Source of the DNA: Synchiropus splendidus
Taxonomy: Eukaryota > Chordata > Actinopteri > Syngnathiformes > Callionymidae
Direction: 5' to 3'
Assembly (NCBI RefSeq): GCF_027744825.2
Contig: NC_071334.1
Span: 60,145,437 to 60,209,436 of the forward strand
Length of the DNA: 64,000 nt
This document shows positions 45,146-59,400 of this stretch, in pieces. Made by a program: the position numbers and the translations under genes. The notes beneath the pieces were generated by a model, which had not been told where the DNA came from, did not search any database, and saw only the letters and a list, made by a program, of their open reading frames with translations. Every line of letters begins with the position of its first letter. Position 1 is the stretch's first letter.

Positions 45146-47731
45146 TCATCTTACAGATGCTTTCGAACGATCTCTCTGCACCGCACGGGCCCTTCTCTGT
45201 TTTTCTGTCGTGCAGTTGACACTCCGGGTCAGAACTGGAAGGATCAGCCTGGACTGCTCCCCTTCATTCCTAAAATAGACAGCAGTTGGACGCATGAGCA
45301 GCGAGATCAGCCAAGCACCAAGTCTTGCCTCGTGCTGAATCAACGTACAGCTTCTCTGAAAGTGCTTGAGGACCAGGTTTCTTGTCTTCGAATAGCTTTC
45401 TACTGAGGTCAAAAAAGGGCTGTGAGACAAATATATATTTGAAAATCATGAGATATGAACTTCACCTCCTGCTGTTACCGACATATGCTTTAGTCAGAAG
45501 GTGGTGTTCTGGAGTGACTCTTCTGTTCAGAACAATTTCTCTCAGGAGATTCTTCACACGTGCAATCTGGAGGACACAGAGACCGAAAAATCTACAACAA
45601 AAGCAACTAAAATATTCTCACGGCATAAAAAAAAAATCTACCTACCTCCTGCGACTGCAAGCAGTTGGTCTTGTACAGCTGGCGGATAATGGCCTCACAC
45701 TCAGGTAGTGTGGGAGCGTGCGGTTGTCGTGATGGACTTCTGTGAATGCGCAGAGGCTGCAGTGATGTGATGAGCCCATCCATTGATGGGGAGCCTTGGT
45801 CCTGGGTGGAGCTGATTCCTCCGACTCTCGCGCTTCACCCACAGCAAAAGCATGTAAGGAAGGAAACAAACCTCTGAGATAAAATACTGCAGGCTTAAGT
45901 TTTATTTAAGACAATGAGATAAAAATAAATCTAGAGCTGGATATGAATTAATATCGCCCAAATCCATTCAATTTGATTCACAAAGACCTGATTGTGATTC
46001 AATTCAATTTTGATTTGGTTCAGGACATTTCATTCACACCACGTTTCCAGAAGAGAGAAGGAACGATACTATCGTGCAACAACACAGTTAAAAAAACATT
46101 TAATGACCAATCTGAGCAATTTCATGAATCGGTATTTGACAACCCACAGTAATACGATTTACATTCATTCATGGATTAAAAAAAAAAAAACCACACACCC
46201 CAAATGAATTTAGAATTCACAGGTCACACGGCATAATTTATTTAACACTTACTTATGTGGAGGGTCAAATTGTCGTACAGTTGGATTCATAATTCCCATT
46301 AAAGTCAAATTATAAAAAGTGAAGTGTTATGAAATAAAATTACATAACTACTAGGAAAAATGCAGTTTTTTGAAACATCTAAAAAAAGTTTCGTGGCTTC
46401 ACAGATTGTCGTCCGATACGGCTTACGTTGTAATTTACTTGAGAAATTTCGACTCTGTCATGAACAGAAACTCATCTAAAACAAAGATATTCACCTCAGT
46501 TGCTGGCCTTGCAATCGTGCATCCATTATGGACTCCACTAAGTGGCTTCTAGCAGAGTTTTCAGTTCCCTGAGCTGGACTTCTCGCACTCGTCTGACTTC
46601 GTCTGGTTTCTTTAAAAAAAAGGAACAAAGTTGATTGCATCAACAAGCGCTTTAAACCTGACTTCATTTACCTTTCTTACCTTTCACACTTGACTTGGGA
46701 TGCTCCATTATCAGCCGGTACTGCAACTCTGAACAGAAAGGAAAATGCGAAATAAATGGCCACTCAATTGCCAGTTGTTCCTCCCGGTGTGGGCGCACCT
46801 ATTTTCCTCTCACCACAAAGCATCGCAGCTGGAAGCAAAGATATGTTTGTTCAGTTCAGTAAAGCCACAGCAGTTCTACAGCGTGTCCAGCCCCTGCTGA
46901 GAATACATGCATCTAGCACTTCCCTGGCTCCTGTTGCTATGCGACCACCAGACTGATATGGATGCTCCTTACTGCTGCAGCCTGTAGTTGTTCAGACCGG
47001 TGTCTGGCAATCGTCTCATATGAGTTAATCCACTTCACTTATCAATTTGCCCACATACTCCAAGTAAAACCCCTGTTTTTCGTTAATGCTGCTTGGATCT
47101 ATTGAAAAACAAGATTTTTTCAGCATCAATATTCAGCCATGACATGTCTTCTGGCTGCTTCTAAGATGTTTTTCCTCTGGTAATGATGTTGCTTTTTTCA
47201 TCCACAAATTCAAGGTCAATGCTGGAGGGACGAAAGAAAAGGACTGCTCATGCGGACAAGCAAAATTGACTCGTTGAGTCAGAGTTTGTGAGTCTGTCCC
47301 ACCAGAATAGCAAACTAGTCCAACTGACCGTAAACGCTCCAGAGTTCTGTCCTTGTGCGCTGAAGTTCTTCGTGTGTCAGTCCGAGAGACTAAATTCAAC
47401 GTAAATGCCAAAGGAAACATTGGAAACAGCTTGCTATACCTTTGTTCTGCCGTCTTAAATAATCCACTTCGCCGTGAAGCTTCTCCAGAGTATCCTTGTG
47501 CTGCGTCTGCAAGAACTCGATATTCCTCCGCAGAGACGCGACGCGGGGGTCGGAGTCACTGCTGCCAGGTGTCACCGCTCCTTTCGTCCGTCCTCCGTCA
47601 ACGTGCTGATCTCCACACAGCGGCTGGAGCCGGTTCGCCGGGAGCCGCTGTGGAAGCGAAGTGCTCCCGAGGCCGCCAACCCGGGTCCAGTGAGGCAGGT
47701 GCCGGACCGGCGGAAGGTCTCTGCTTGACAT
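45146..47731 (-). CDS. ccdc74b: CCDC74-family coiled-coil protein; complete, six coding exons
   Basis: This is a small coiled-coil protein. Mammalian CCDC74A/B have been associated with microtubules and ciliated cells, and no enzyme activity is known. Exons on the minus strand: 47440-47731 (start), 46681-46728, 46495-46609, 45646-45832, 45479-45566, 45146-45402 (stop), all in consistent phase; about 328 residues against 378 in human CCDC74A. The N-terminal coiled coil reads LRRNIEFLQTQHKDTLEKLH, then YLRRQNKELQYRLIMEHPK, matching the family. The C-terminal part has LPECEAIIRQLYKTNCLQSQ, then KNLLREIVL and ILPVLTRS before a basic end (EKQRRARAVQRDRSKASVR). The third exon is weakly conserved. 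The fourth exon could start at 45832 or 45826, both in phase. An in-frame Met five codons upstream (47746) is an alternative start. The a/b suffix follows common teleost naming and is not proven. Confidence 0.88.
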
Positions 47732-47878
47732 GGGCCTAACCACCACTTACAACTTCACACTTGTCGACGCACCCGCTAAAGTCATTTCAGCGCGTTGTCC
47801 TGCATGAGCTGTCACCCAAAAATGCATTTAAAGTTCAAATAGTCCAAATACTTTGGACACTCTTCTTCTACACACAAC

Positions 47879-47892
47879 GTTACCGTGACAAC
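47879..47892. promoter_or_regulatory. RFX X-box-like motif upstream of ccdc74
   Basis: GTTACCGTGACAAC fits the imperfect palindrome bound by RFX ciliogenic factors (RTHNCCWTRRNRAC) at every position except the W. It lies about 150 bases upstream of the ccdc74 start codon. Function is inferred from motif and position only. Confidence 0.45.
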
Positions 47893-50434
47893 CAGTCCGG
47901 CCTTTCTCTTCTTCGTTCTCGCTAAACACGTCTCCATTTGAGCGACACTGCCCCCAGTGGGCAGGGATAGAAGAGGCCACTTCACGGTTGGCTTGACGGT
48001 CGCCAAAAACACGACTTAAAACAAAAATGGAGCCTTAGAATGTAAGAATAACTCATCAATCCTTTTAGGGTATAGTCACTCACATTCATACAGTTCTAAG
48101 AAGGAAAACCACTCTCTCTGCAGAGTCTAAGCTCAGTACCAGTCTACAGATGACTCAGTATAACTTTAATCCCCAAATGTATTTTTTTAAATATGATTTA
48201 CATACAATATAAATGGAAAGCACACACAGTTTAAGTCATTTCCATTGCAATTTAAAACTACTAAATAAATGCCAAACAATTCAAGCACAAAAATACATTG
48301 ACTTACGTTTTTAAAGATACTGAAAACAGTATAAATAATAAAAATCACAAGAATATATACTGATTTGTATATTCAGAATGCCTCAGGAAAGAATGCTTGA
48401 AATTATAATTGAGGTGCAAGATGATGAAACTATCCACGTTTCTGCAACGTCTGTCATCATGAAGTCCACACACCCAAACTGTTTTTCCATTCATTTTATT
48501 TATCTTGAAAGCACACACACACGGACATCGAGATAGTGTTTTGCAGTTCAGATGACTGATGATATTCTTTGAATGGAATGAAATGGAACGATATTTTTTT
48601 GTCTTTAATTGGAACATGATTTGATGCTGATCCCTCTCCAGTTGTATATACAAGGACAGCAATAACTTAACACGCAGTATATACACAAATGATGTTCTCG
48701 GTTGACATTGTATTGAGAAAATGGTGACAGTTTTGGGAGTGCAAACACACTTTCTTTCAAACGCCATGTGACGCTTTGAGAGCTGGTGATGAGTTAGTGC
48801 TCAAGGACACTTCAGCATGTCCCTACAATAGCAATTGTGACATGCGCTTGCTTTAATCGGGATCAATCACTTTCTTTGGACTCTTTCTCTGTTATCACGT
48901 GAAAGACCCAGTCAATTATTTCTGGAATGTACCACGGAAAAGAAAAATATCAAAGAACACATTGTTACAGAATGAAGGCCACAAACATTAAAATAACAAC
49001 TCAAAACTAAAACAACAAAACCTTCCTCCATTCATTTCAACTATTAATGCTACTTTACTGGCTTCTGAATATGGGCGTAAACTTCATCGCCCACTCACAC
49101 AGCTTGAGATATAACTCAATAAAAGGCAGGCCCAGATGCACACCGGGGTACAGGAAGCTGATTTTCACTCTACGGATTTTGTGTAGAAGCGACAATACAC
49201 ATCACTCACACTTAACTGAGAGGAAAGAAAACACCTCAGACAACCTGCATTTCACACACACGCCATACCTATGCATCGACATCTCCAAAAGTTTCAGGGT
49301 TTCCACATCAACACAAACATGTCAGATAAATTACACATATTCAACTCGACACACCACTTCTAAAAAGTAAAAAGTACACAATCGTCACTTGCAATAAGTT
49401 TTTGGATAAAACACTTTTTTTTTGCTGATTCATCAAAAGACACCCACCTCTTCAACACTCTCACACCCAAATCAGTTTTTCAGAGTAACAACAATAAAAA
49501 GGAAAAAAAAAAACTACACCCACCAATGAGCAGTCAAATAAGTCTAAATAAGCAAATCTTTCAAGGTGCAGAAACATTCTTGACATGTGTAGCCGTTCTC
49601 ACTCGTGACCATTCAATACAGTACTTCAACAGTGCAAAACTTTCTGACATCAGCTTGAATCAAAGATTCAGGTTGACGCTCTCCTGGTCTTTACATTCAT
49701 TGTGATTATACTTGCTTCACTACAACATGATTGAATAACGTTGTGGAATATTGTAAAGAGAAACCATCGCTTTGTAACAACTCCTTAAGATATAGCTTAT
49801 TTATACGTCTTTAGGTCTGGACTGAGATAAGAAGTGTTCTAAAGCTTTAGTGCAGCTAATTTTAGCCAAATAAAAAAGTAACAAGGGGATTGGTATGAAA
49901 TTACAACACAGGACTGAGCAAGTATAGAATCTATAAAGTGTCACACTAACTATAGGAACTACGTAAATCTATAAAATACGCTTTTTTTCAACAGCAATAA
50001 TTTGCTGTACTGTTTCAGTTGATAGTACATGTGTAATAAGCAAGCAGCTGGATCACACCAGAAGCTCAGGAAAGCAGAAAATGTGGTGCAAGACAAACGT
50101 ACATGTAGGTACATGTGATGATGCCGGGAACGCGCTCTTTTCAAGTCTTGTGACCCCAAGTGTTGATGAAAGAGTGGTAGCAGTCTGGAGTCATATTCTG
50201 CTTTTGCAACAGCTTGTCAAAAGCCACTCCTCTGTTTTATTGTCCATAAAGTGAACTTTTCCAAATGTGTTCGGGCTCACACAGCGGCACTTAGGATTCC
50301 TGTCAGGCTCTCATCCAGACTAGTTCATTACTATGAGCCGTCGGGTGAACAAAACAGTGTGAGAGAAAGGTAATGATTTGATGGAAACACAAGTGGTTGA
50401 CCTAGAAGTGAACACTCCGGTCTGCAGCGCAGAT
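47893..50434 (-). other. Presumed ulk1 3'UTR and the short gap to ccdc74
   Basis: No protein-coding family was found. A minus-strand AATAAA lies at about 48498-48503, which would give ulk1 a 3'UTR of about 1.9 kb and leave under 0.8 kb before the ccdc74 start codon. Confidence 0.45.
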
Positions 50435-53400
50435 CTATCTGTCCCGCAGTCCCGACTGCAGGGCTGTGAGGCGGCGTTCAATGCATTCCTTATCTGTCAA
50501 AGGAATGAGCAGAAGAGGGAGGAGACAGAGGAGGGTGAGCGCGGCAAGTAGACACATGTTTGATGGTACTCACAGGACTTCTCTGCACAAGATTGAGATA
50601 CGCACATTTGCAGACACTGAGAATGTCCTCCTGTTTGGTGAGCAGAAGCGAGAGACCCTCCAACAGCAGCAGAGCTTGGTAATAACGCTGAATTGATGCT
50701 TCCCCCTGGTGGAACATCTCATCCAGCGCCGCAGCCTGAACCTGACAACAACAAATTCTGGACTTCAGCTGCACCGCAACACGCCAACAATGATGGTCGA
50801 TATTCTCATATACCTTGTTAGAAATAGGAGTGGGACTCGATTTAAAAAAAAAATTGAATAAATTCGGTTTTTAGAATTAGTCACGATTAACTGCGTTTTA
50901 ATGTTTTATTTAAGTGGCATTTGCCTACATAAGGTGGTGGACCACAGAAAAATGTGCTCCATTAAGAAAAGTAAATATGCAATTCATCTGTGATTTTGAT
51001 TTATTAATCATTTTGACTGGAATTAATCAACAAAAAAATCATTCTAGCCTTAACCTCATAGGCAAATTGTGACAAATTCAAGAACCCCTAGGTATTAAAC
51101 ATGTCAGGGAATAAAAGTCTTCACCTGAAGAACACCCATTGAGCAAAGTCGAATGAATAAAATTCTCCAGAACTTATAAAATAAGTTCTGAAGAACTTTA
51201 AAACCTGGTCTTGTCTGACATTTAAATATCTTAAATAAAGTCAGTGCCCTTTCGGCTCACCATCTGCACAGTGTGGCTGAAGAGCAGCTGCTCCGCTGAG
51301 ATAGAAGAGATTCGGTCCATGAGACGGTGCTTCCTCGAGAAGAACCGCTCCAAACGGGTGCTGAGGGCACGACAGGATCCGACGCTGGACTTGTACATGT
51401 CGTTCAGCCTCCGCACAACTGAGGACGAACCCAGCAAATAACAATGAGTGGAGAACTTAAGTCTGAAACTACAAAACAGTTGCAAGTTCAATCAACGAGT
51501 CCAACCTTGTTTAACTGTTGTAGATGGGTAAAGTTTCCCCCTTTTCACTCGCTCCATGGTGGTTTGAAGAGCAATGGACAAAAGCTCAGCGGCTTTCATA
51601 TAGAGAACCAGCTGCTCTGCATCACTACCAGAACAAATTAGCAAAAAATGGTTATAAACAAAAATAATCTAGAATAAAAGATAAATTCGCTTGACAGTTG
51701 TACCGACCATGAAATGAACATCATGAGTAACTTTTATGAAAGACATACAGTAAGAGTCACACACAGTGCTGAATCAATTACTAGATTAAATGGAAAAATT
51801 AGATTCATAAAAAAATATTTGTTTTAATGTCTCCAGTAATCACATGGAAAGAACTCACATGGACATTTATTTCTGCAGCCTATGTGCTTTGCAGAGGAGC
51901 AAGGAAAAGTCAGTGAACAGCAGTTTGTGGTGCATGAATACAAGACAAGAGTAATGTCCTCTTCTGAGGAGACAGCAGAGGGCGAGGCAGCACCAGGGTA
52001 TGAGCAAAAACATAAGAGTTGCATGTATTCCAGGTCTCTACTGAGCACATGAGCAACAATAATTTGTGCTGTTACTCACAGACCAGGTGATCAGGACTGT
52101 GTTTTCAGTGCTTAAATAGTAATTTTGTGGTAAATTATTATTTTTGATAATACAATATTATGCAAAACTAACCTGAAGAATCTTAGCTGCCACAGTTGAT
52201 TAAAGTAGTACAAATAGTTAAGCATGGATTTTAGTATTACCGTTTCAATTTTCAAATAATCGTGAAACAGTGTGAAACAACGAAACGTCAATCAGTTGGA
52301 ACCCAAAATACATGTGAATGTAGTGTTTTCACAGATTGCTCTTTTCCCCTGAAGTTGAGGCCGAGTGCTCCCTGCTTGTCTCTGTTGAGTCACATTTGAA
52401 CAATACAGCACATCAAAATGATCACTCTTAACCATTGTTCCATTAACATATGTAAACTTATGATTCTTGCCTTTGGTGACTTGTTTTTCTCACTTTTACA
52501 TTGGTGATCAAAGCACGAAAGAGACAAATGACAAGGGGTCATCTGTCACTGTGCTGTTACTTGCCACAGCCACAAGTCTCTTAAGAGTGCTTCATTTGAT
52601 TTGGTTGCTTCATTTGTGTTGTGCTAAACACCTGCATATATTTGTTCTTCCAAAAAAAGGTTAAATTATTTCAGTGTATCATATAATTAACATGATAATT
52701 TTTGTCACGATTAACGTGACATGAAAATACATCCCGAGTTGCAGCCCAAGGAAACAAAATATATACATACATTAAGAAAAAATCATAGGACAACTAAATA
52801 TTAAACGAACAAGGTAAACAATTCAACTTAATAAAATGCTATCCGACAAGTTTCATGACCCTTTACACGCAGAACACTGCCACATTTTTCCAAATCTCTC
52901 ACATTGTTTTAATCATACAATAAGGTTGAATATGAAACATAGTAAGACGGTTGCCTTTAACAGCCGACACAGCATCAGAGGTGACGTTTCCTCACCTCCA
53001 TTCTCGGCTCAGTGAGCTTATCTGATCTGCCACCAGACTCTGCTGCTGCGCGAGGGATGGCAGACTAGCGTCACTCCGTTCCCCCATCAACAGAACCCCA
53101 CGAGCTCCGGCCACTTCCATCAGACAGCGTGTGAACTCCAAAGTGAAGCGTAGGCTGTGCACTGTGTCTGTATGCTCCTGCTGCACTCACAAACACGCAC
53201 CAGGAGAGAAAAAGGAGACAGAATTTTAAACAGATAACACCAGAATTGTGTATTCTGTCAGCTTGGTGTGTGAAATGGTAAACAGGAACACATCAGTCTG
53301 TGAACTTATGAATCATTTTTGGTTTTCATGATGGCATGAAATGAATCCATAGTGGCTCTGTGCCTCACCAATCACTCAAGGCAAAACCTAGGTCTTGGGG

Positions 53401-56400
53401 AATTAACAGCAAAAAAAAAAAAAAAAAAAAAATACGTCAGTTAAAAAGAATAAAATAAGCTTTGTAAACTATAGGTCTGTCATGGGGCAGGAACAGCTCA
53501 TCATTCAGCCAATCGACTCTCATAGGTCAAGACAAACAAAAGCCAACAGCCTGCGCAGCACGGTGAGTCACAGTACAATCAAATTGCCATATATATCAGA
53601 CATTTTGGTGGGTTGTTGATCGTACGAAGGGCGAAGTTAGACAAACAGGCAAATTAGCAAGCCACACTGGCAACACTGAGCCAGGAGTGGCAAGAAGAAT
53701 CAGTGTTGTGCCCTCTTCTGTGAGGCAGGGGAACTGCGTGCCTCAATTCACAGGCGTTTATGATTGCTGTTGCTCGAGCTGAGTTAAAAACAAAACACAG
53801 ACCCATTACTGACACGTAGGTATGGTGTTTGAGCATTTGAATTGCAAGATACAGAGAGGGAGGCACAGTTATCAGAGTCATTGTGCAATCCGCGGGGAGG
53901 CGGGAGCCTCACTGCCATCTCTCCCCAGTGCTTAAACCGGTAAGGTAAAATATCAGCGATTCTGTGACTGTAAATTACTGATAGCTGAATAAATATAAGC
54001 TTTCTTTTTTTCTTTATTTTTCTTCCAATGATTGTCGAGACGCCTCCTCACCTGCCTCCCCTGACCACATGCCAGTAATTGAACTTCAGGCAGGACTAAC
54101 GCTATTTAACCCAAACCAGTCGGTACAGTGTGTAGAATTCACAGCGGAGAATCAGAGTAGAAGAAAAAAATTCTGGACTCAGAACGTGATCTGGATCAGA
54201 CCCCAAATCAAATCTCATGCTCCTGACCCAATTTCAATGACATGTCCTGGAAATGTCATCATAATCTGTCGAGTTGCCCACAAAAAGACAAACCAATGCT
54301 ATGAAAGATTCATTCAACAGCATTGAGAGCACTCAGTATTTCCATTAACCTTACTCGCTTTAAACTTCACTGAGCTGCTGGCACAAAGGAGACAATATTG
54401 ATTTCACTGATCAGACAAGTGAGACTAAGTAGATGTTTATCCTTGAAATATTCTGATCATGGGATGTAATAAATCTTGGAAAGCTTGTTTGTTTCCTCTT
54501 TAGTTGCACCACGCGTGGCATGGCAAGAGCAGCAGAAGACTGTATGGGTATGACTGAACATTAGAGTGGTGTGTGAACTACTTTTAGTGAACATTGCAGC
54601 AGGACTCAACATTGCTACAAGGAACAAAAGACCAAAAGAAGATTTTCAAAAATAAATAATTTAGCGCTGCAACACTGCATTGTTTGACAGTGAAACCCTG
54701 TGCCGCTGAAATGTCTTTTCTTCTTTGTAAATTTCTCTCACCTCCATCAGTGTCTCCTCGGGAAGATCCGGAGCCTCGAAGGCAACAGGACCACCCATGT
54801 TCGGCGAGATGGGATCGTAAAACCCATAACGAGGGCTAGGAGGAGCTTCGAAGCCGTCCAGATAGGGGCCCGTCTGATGATAGGGGCTGTTGTAGGAGCC
54901 TGCAGGGCTCAGTGAAGTGAAGGATCCTGAAAGATTCCAAATGGAGGAAGCATAATACAGAAATGTTCCCATTAAATTGGGAGTGAAAGTAAACCATTTG
55001 AAATGAAACAATAGATGGTTAGAGCTATAAAGCTAATCCAACTATGATATTTTGTTCCATTAAGAACCTGTAAAAGGTCACATAGTGTAGAACCTGCACC
55101 AAATAAATGGATCTGAATGAACCTTAGAGTTATTAAGGTTAATGTCTCCTCAATGAAATACACAGCACCTTCTAATTTTCAACTGACCTCCAGAAAATAG
55201 ATTTTAGCTGCACATTATTGGAGATGCCTAGTGGCACTTTCTTCGGAATAACGTGCAGAGCTTTTTAAAATCTAATATTATTAAGTGATGCTTGAGGCGG
55301 GCCGTGAGCAGCCATTGTTATGGATAGATTAAATTACTGTCAAGGATTATAGCATTTCACTTCCGATTTAGAACCTGGTTGCTGGAGAATAAAGCCTTTG
55401 TACAATTATATTTTGCACAATGTATTAAAAAAAACAGCTTTGTATATATTAAACATTATATTAAATGTCTCGCAGTCAAAAGTGTGCACCAATTTACCTG
55501 CACTGAAAGTCAAGAAGCCACAGCTGGATTTTTATGTATATGAACATCTTAGTCCAACTACTGGAGAGAAATTGCAATTTCTCTTAGTCAGACTGCACAA
55601 CCTGGATAATGCGGTTATTAGCTGGACTAAGTTAGCATGTAGCCAAGGAGCTGGACTATGGTGTTGCTCCTTGATTCTCCACAATACAAAATTTCAATAT
55701 ATTCAGAAACTTGCAAGTTTATTCCCAAACAGCATGACAGCTCCATGACGATGGAAGCATTGAACCATTGCTCTGCGCACTGATTCTGGACCTCTGAAGT
55801 TTAACTAGTAGATTACCCCACTTGATCGCTGTCTACAGAGTTCAACCTAACAGTCTGAAACAGCTCCTTGGTACCTGTCAGCTTCGATTGCTCTTCCTCT
55901 ACAGTCATAGGAACTCGAAGGACTGAAGAGCACACAGCACCACTCAACATCACGGAGGTGCATTACTCAGTAATTCAACTTGGCTCCACTGCATAATAAC
56001 CAGGAGAACATGACGTAATCGGACTTGGTGGTTTGATCAAGCTATTGCCTTAGTCAAGCTACACTCTGCATGTAACCGCAGTCACTGACTCAGACTCTGA
56101 GAGAGATATGCATCCTCTGACAAAAATCGTACATTGAGACAGAAGGTACGCATGAAGTGACAGTGAGTCCACAAGAAGCATATGCTCCACCATCTCCAGG
56201 GACTTGGTGGAGTGCAGGTCAAGCGGTGATGAAGGTAGCAGGAATGTGGGAAAAGAAATGAAATGCTCAAATAGTGGCAGATGCAGGAGAAAATTGACTG
56301 CGACTCGTGGTGGACACAGCAGTGGTGCTCACAGTCCAGCAATAAATGACAGGATAGGATAAAACCATAGCTTGAGAAAGAACTACTTCCAGAAAGGGAA

Positions 56401-59400
56401 AACGAAAATACAGACAGAAATACAAAAAGTGATGGCTAGCAGTAGGAAGGTGCAAGATTTCACGTTTTCTTGGTGAAAGGAAAGACATTTGTGCATGCAC
56501 ATCAAAGTCACACATGCAAAGTGTGAAGTGTATGCGAGAGACAGCGTACAACATGCATCTGTGTGCACACATGCGTGCAGAGGACCTAGTTTTGATTGGA
56601 GAAATTAAAGTAAGAGCAGCAAGAGAGAAGAGGAAACAGTTGTTATTAATGTAAGTGAATGTGTGAAGCACACAGCACAGCAACGTTTGCATGAAATGTA
56701 CTGTGCACACTAATATCCAAGATATGTCTGCCACATTCAACAACTCAAGTGGAGATTCATTATGACAGAGAGGTAATCAAGCAACGAGTTACAGAAGAGA
56801 GAATGTGTCACACAGTGAATAAAAAAGTGCATGCCAGGCTTTTAGCTTAAAAATGGATTCCCTCCTGCATTCAGATCAGGACAGTCAGTTTTTCTCAGCA
56901 GGACGCCTTAAATGTCCGATCATTACTGCCTGTGTAATGCCCTTCTCGCATGTCTTGGCAGCCGAAGCTTGGCCGCCATATTTGTTAACCTGTGTAATCT
57001 TGCGGTTATCCGCATCTTTACAACAATCGTCCACAACTGTAAACAATGGTTTGCAAAACTAATTCATAGATTTTTAATTGGAGGACTATTTTGGTGTTTT
57101 TATGCCAGCTCTCTCTGGTCCTCATACCTACATACCAAATGCCCAGGAGATGCCTGCATCTGAAAGTGTGGCAGCAGCTACTGAGTTCATCTGTGTTAAC
57201 GATTATTTGACTAAGATGTTTGTTTTTATAAAAAACTACTTTGCTACAAATAGATGTTGCAGGGGTTATGGGCTGTGCGCAGGTCTTTGGATGCCCTGTT
57301 TTGAAATCCTAGCTAAAAGCCTGGTGCATGCATGTCTTTCTGTGTTCTGCCTCTAATACTTAGATCTTGGAAAAACAGCAGGAGTCACATGAGAAAATGG
57401 AATTGTTAGTTTCACTCCATGCACTCCCATACAAATTGGTAGTAGTAGAGCACATTACCAGAGTGCCTCCTTTGTCTAGATGTGTGAGGTGGTGTGCTGC
57501 CATTGGGTGGCGAACCGATGGTAAAAACCACCCTTGCTGGGCTACTGGAGCCAGGTGCGGACCCTGCCCCAGCAAATGGGGGCACAAGAAAGCAGATGAT
57601 AGTCAGATGTAAAGTAAAAGAGAAAAAGTATTTATAAAAGTAGACATTGACTTGTGAATGAAGGTACCTGTTGTGTCCAGAGATTTTTCGGAGTTCAGGT
57701 ACTCATTGCTGCCTCGGTCACTTGCTGGTCCACCTGGTCCAAACGCAGCCATTAGCAGAACATCTGAGAGACGACCAGCACTGTTGGACCTGGTACACAC
57801 AAATGAGAAAAGCAAAAGCTGAGCTGTAATTGCATTCTTTTACATTCAAAATGCAGAATACAGATAACAATCCAGACCTGACATTTTTCAGTGCTAGATC
57901 AATTGACAGTCTGTGTACTAGTCCTTCTTTTTGCCCGAATGTCATTACCTCATCCTTCAATTTTAGAGTGATCTTTTTGAGGGCCTTCCATCCGCCGCCT
58001 CATCAGTGCGGGAATTGGCCTGCTATGGCAGACGTACAGACAGTTTACTGAAGACCAGTAGGAGGTTTGTCTGTTATGGGTGTCATCCCAGCGTTTCGCT
58101 CATTGGATTTGCAGTGCTATTCACAATTTGTAGAAGGTGCTGGGCCACCATTTTTTAAAAGGTACAATTCACGATAACAAAAGGCTTATAACAACGCTGG
58201 TAGTATATGCACTCTTACGGGCGAACAAAATTTATGCTGCCAATATATTTAGCCTCCTAACATCGAACCGATGACACCACAGGCGTTTATTAACCTCGAA
58301 GTGCATCAAATGTGCGTTTTTGCCCGTGTGTGCAGTGCCACTTAAGACGCTGACGGAAACAGAGCCTTTGGCACCCTTTACTGTAAATAAATAATGAGAC
58401 AAGATTTGAGATCTGAAAATTTTGTTCATGAATCAGGCACTTTGCAGGACCCTGTCTCAAATCTAGTTTAGATGTGATGCTAATACACGGGCAAATCTAA
58501 GTGCAATGCTTATTGACACGTTAAAATTAGAAACACAAATGTTATGAAATATGAAATGTGGGAGAAATAAATAGTGTTGAACCCTACGAGGACAATCTTG
58601 GCATGAAACATGTTCACTTCACGCTGGCCGAGGATATCTGACAGAACGGTCAAATATTGATTGGTCATCTCACAACTGAGAGTAAATATATATCTGTCCT
58701 TGAAATGTGCAGATAACGTTAAAGCCTGTGGGTAATACACCATTGGAACAACAATTTATTTCCTTTTCAATAGTATCGGGAGAAAATGGTGGTTGGATGA
58801 GCAGCAAAAATGAGTATGAGGCACGCAAACATGCAAATTAAGCTAATATATTCCAGAATCTTTTGCTTAATGTACTGAAAAAAAAGATTTTTAAACTCAA
58901 TGATCGTATTGTCATTAAAACAGTTGAGTTACTTCACTGTAATAAAAAAAGCACAATTACACATCAGCGTGTGGTAAAAACGATAAGTGGAGTCTGCATA
59001 AAAAACATAGTTAGCCCTTGAACTGTTCTGTACAAAATGAAATAAAGCATTCATTCACAAACCTTTCACAACATTTCTGTGATGATTGGACAATGTTGGC
59101 ACTTAAAGGGGTTTTCCAAGTTTAAAAGAGTTATTATATCACTGAAACAATGCCTTTATGCACTATATGAATCAATTTCTGAATTATTTAGGTGTAATAA
59201 TAAGCCTATGATATATTCTACCTTCTAACCAACTTGGTCGCTTCATGGAAGCTTATTCATGTAGCTTGCAGAGGACCATGCAGGGGTCTCCATATGCAGC
59301 AAATTACTGAAATGACAGGTGTCTTCTTGGAGCATGTTCATTTCTTCATGGTAAATTTATACAAAGAATAATTCAATCGTAATGTAGACAAAATCAGCAT

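Noticed and set aside
47353..47739. A 128-codon plus-strand open frame
   Set aside because: It is antisense to the first ccdc74 coding exon, which explains the openness.
48345..48767. A 140-codon minus-strand open frame
   Set aside because: It lies in the presumed ulk1 3'UTR, is AT-rich with no domain, and is unrelated to Ulk1.
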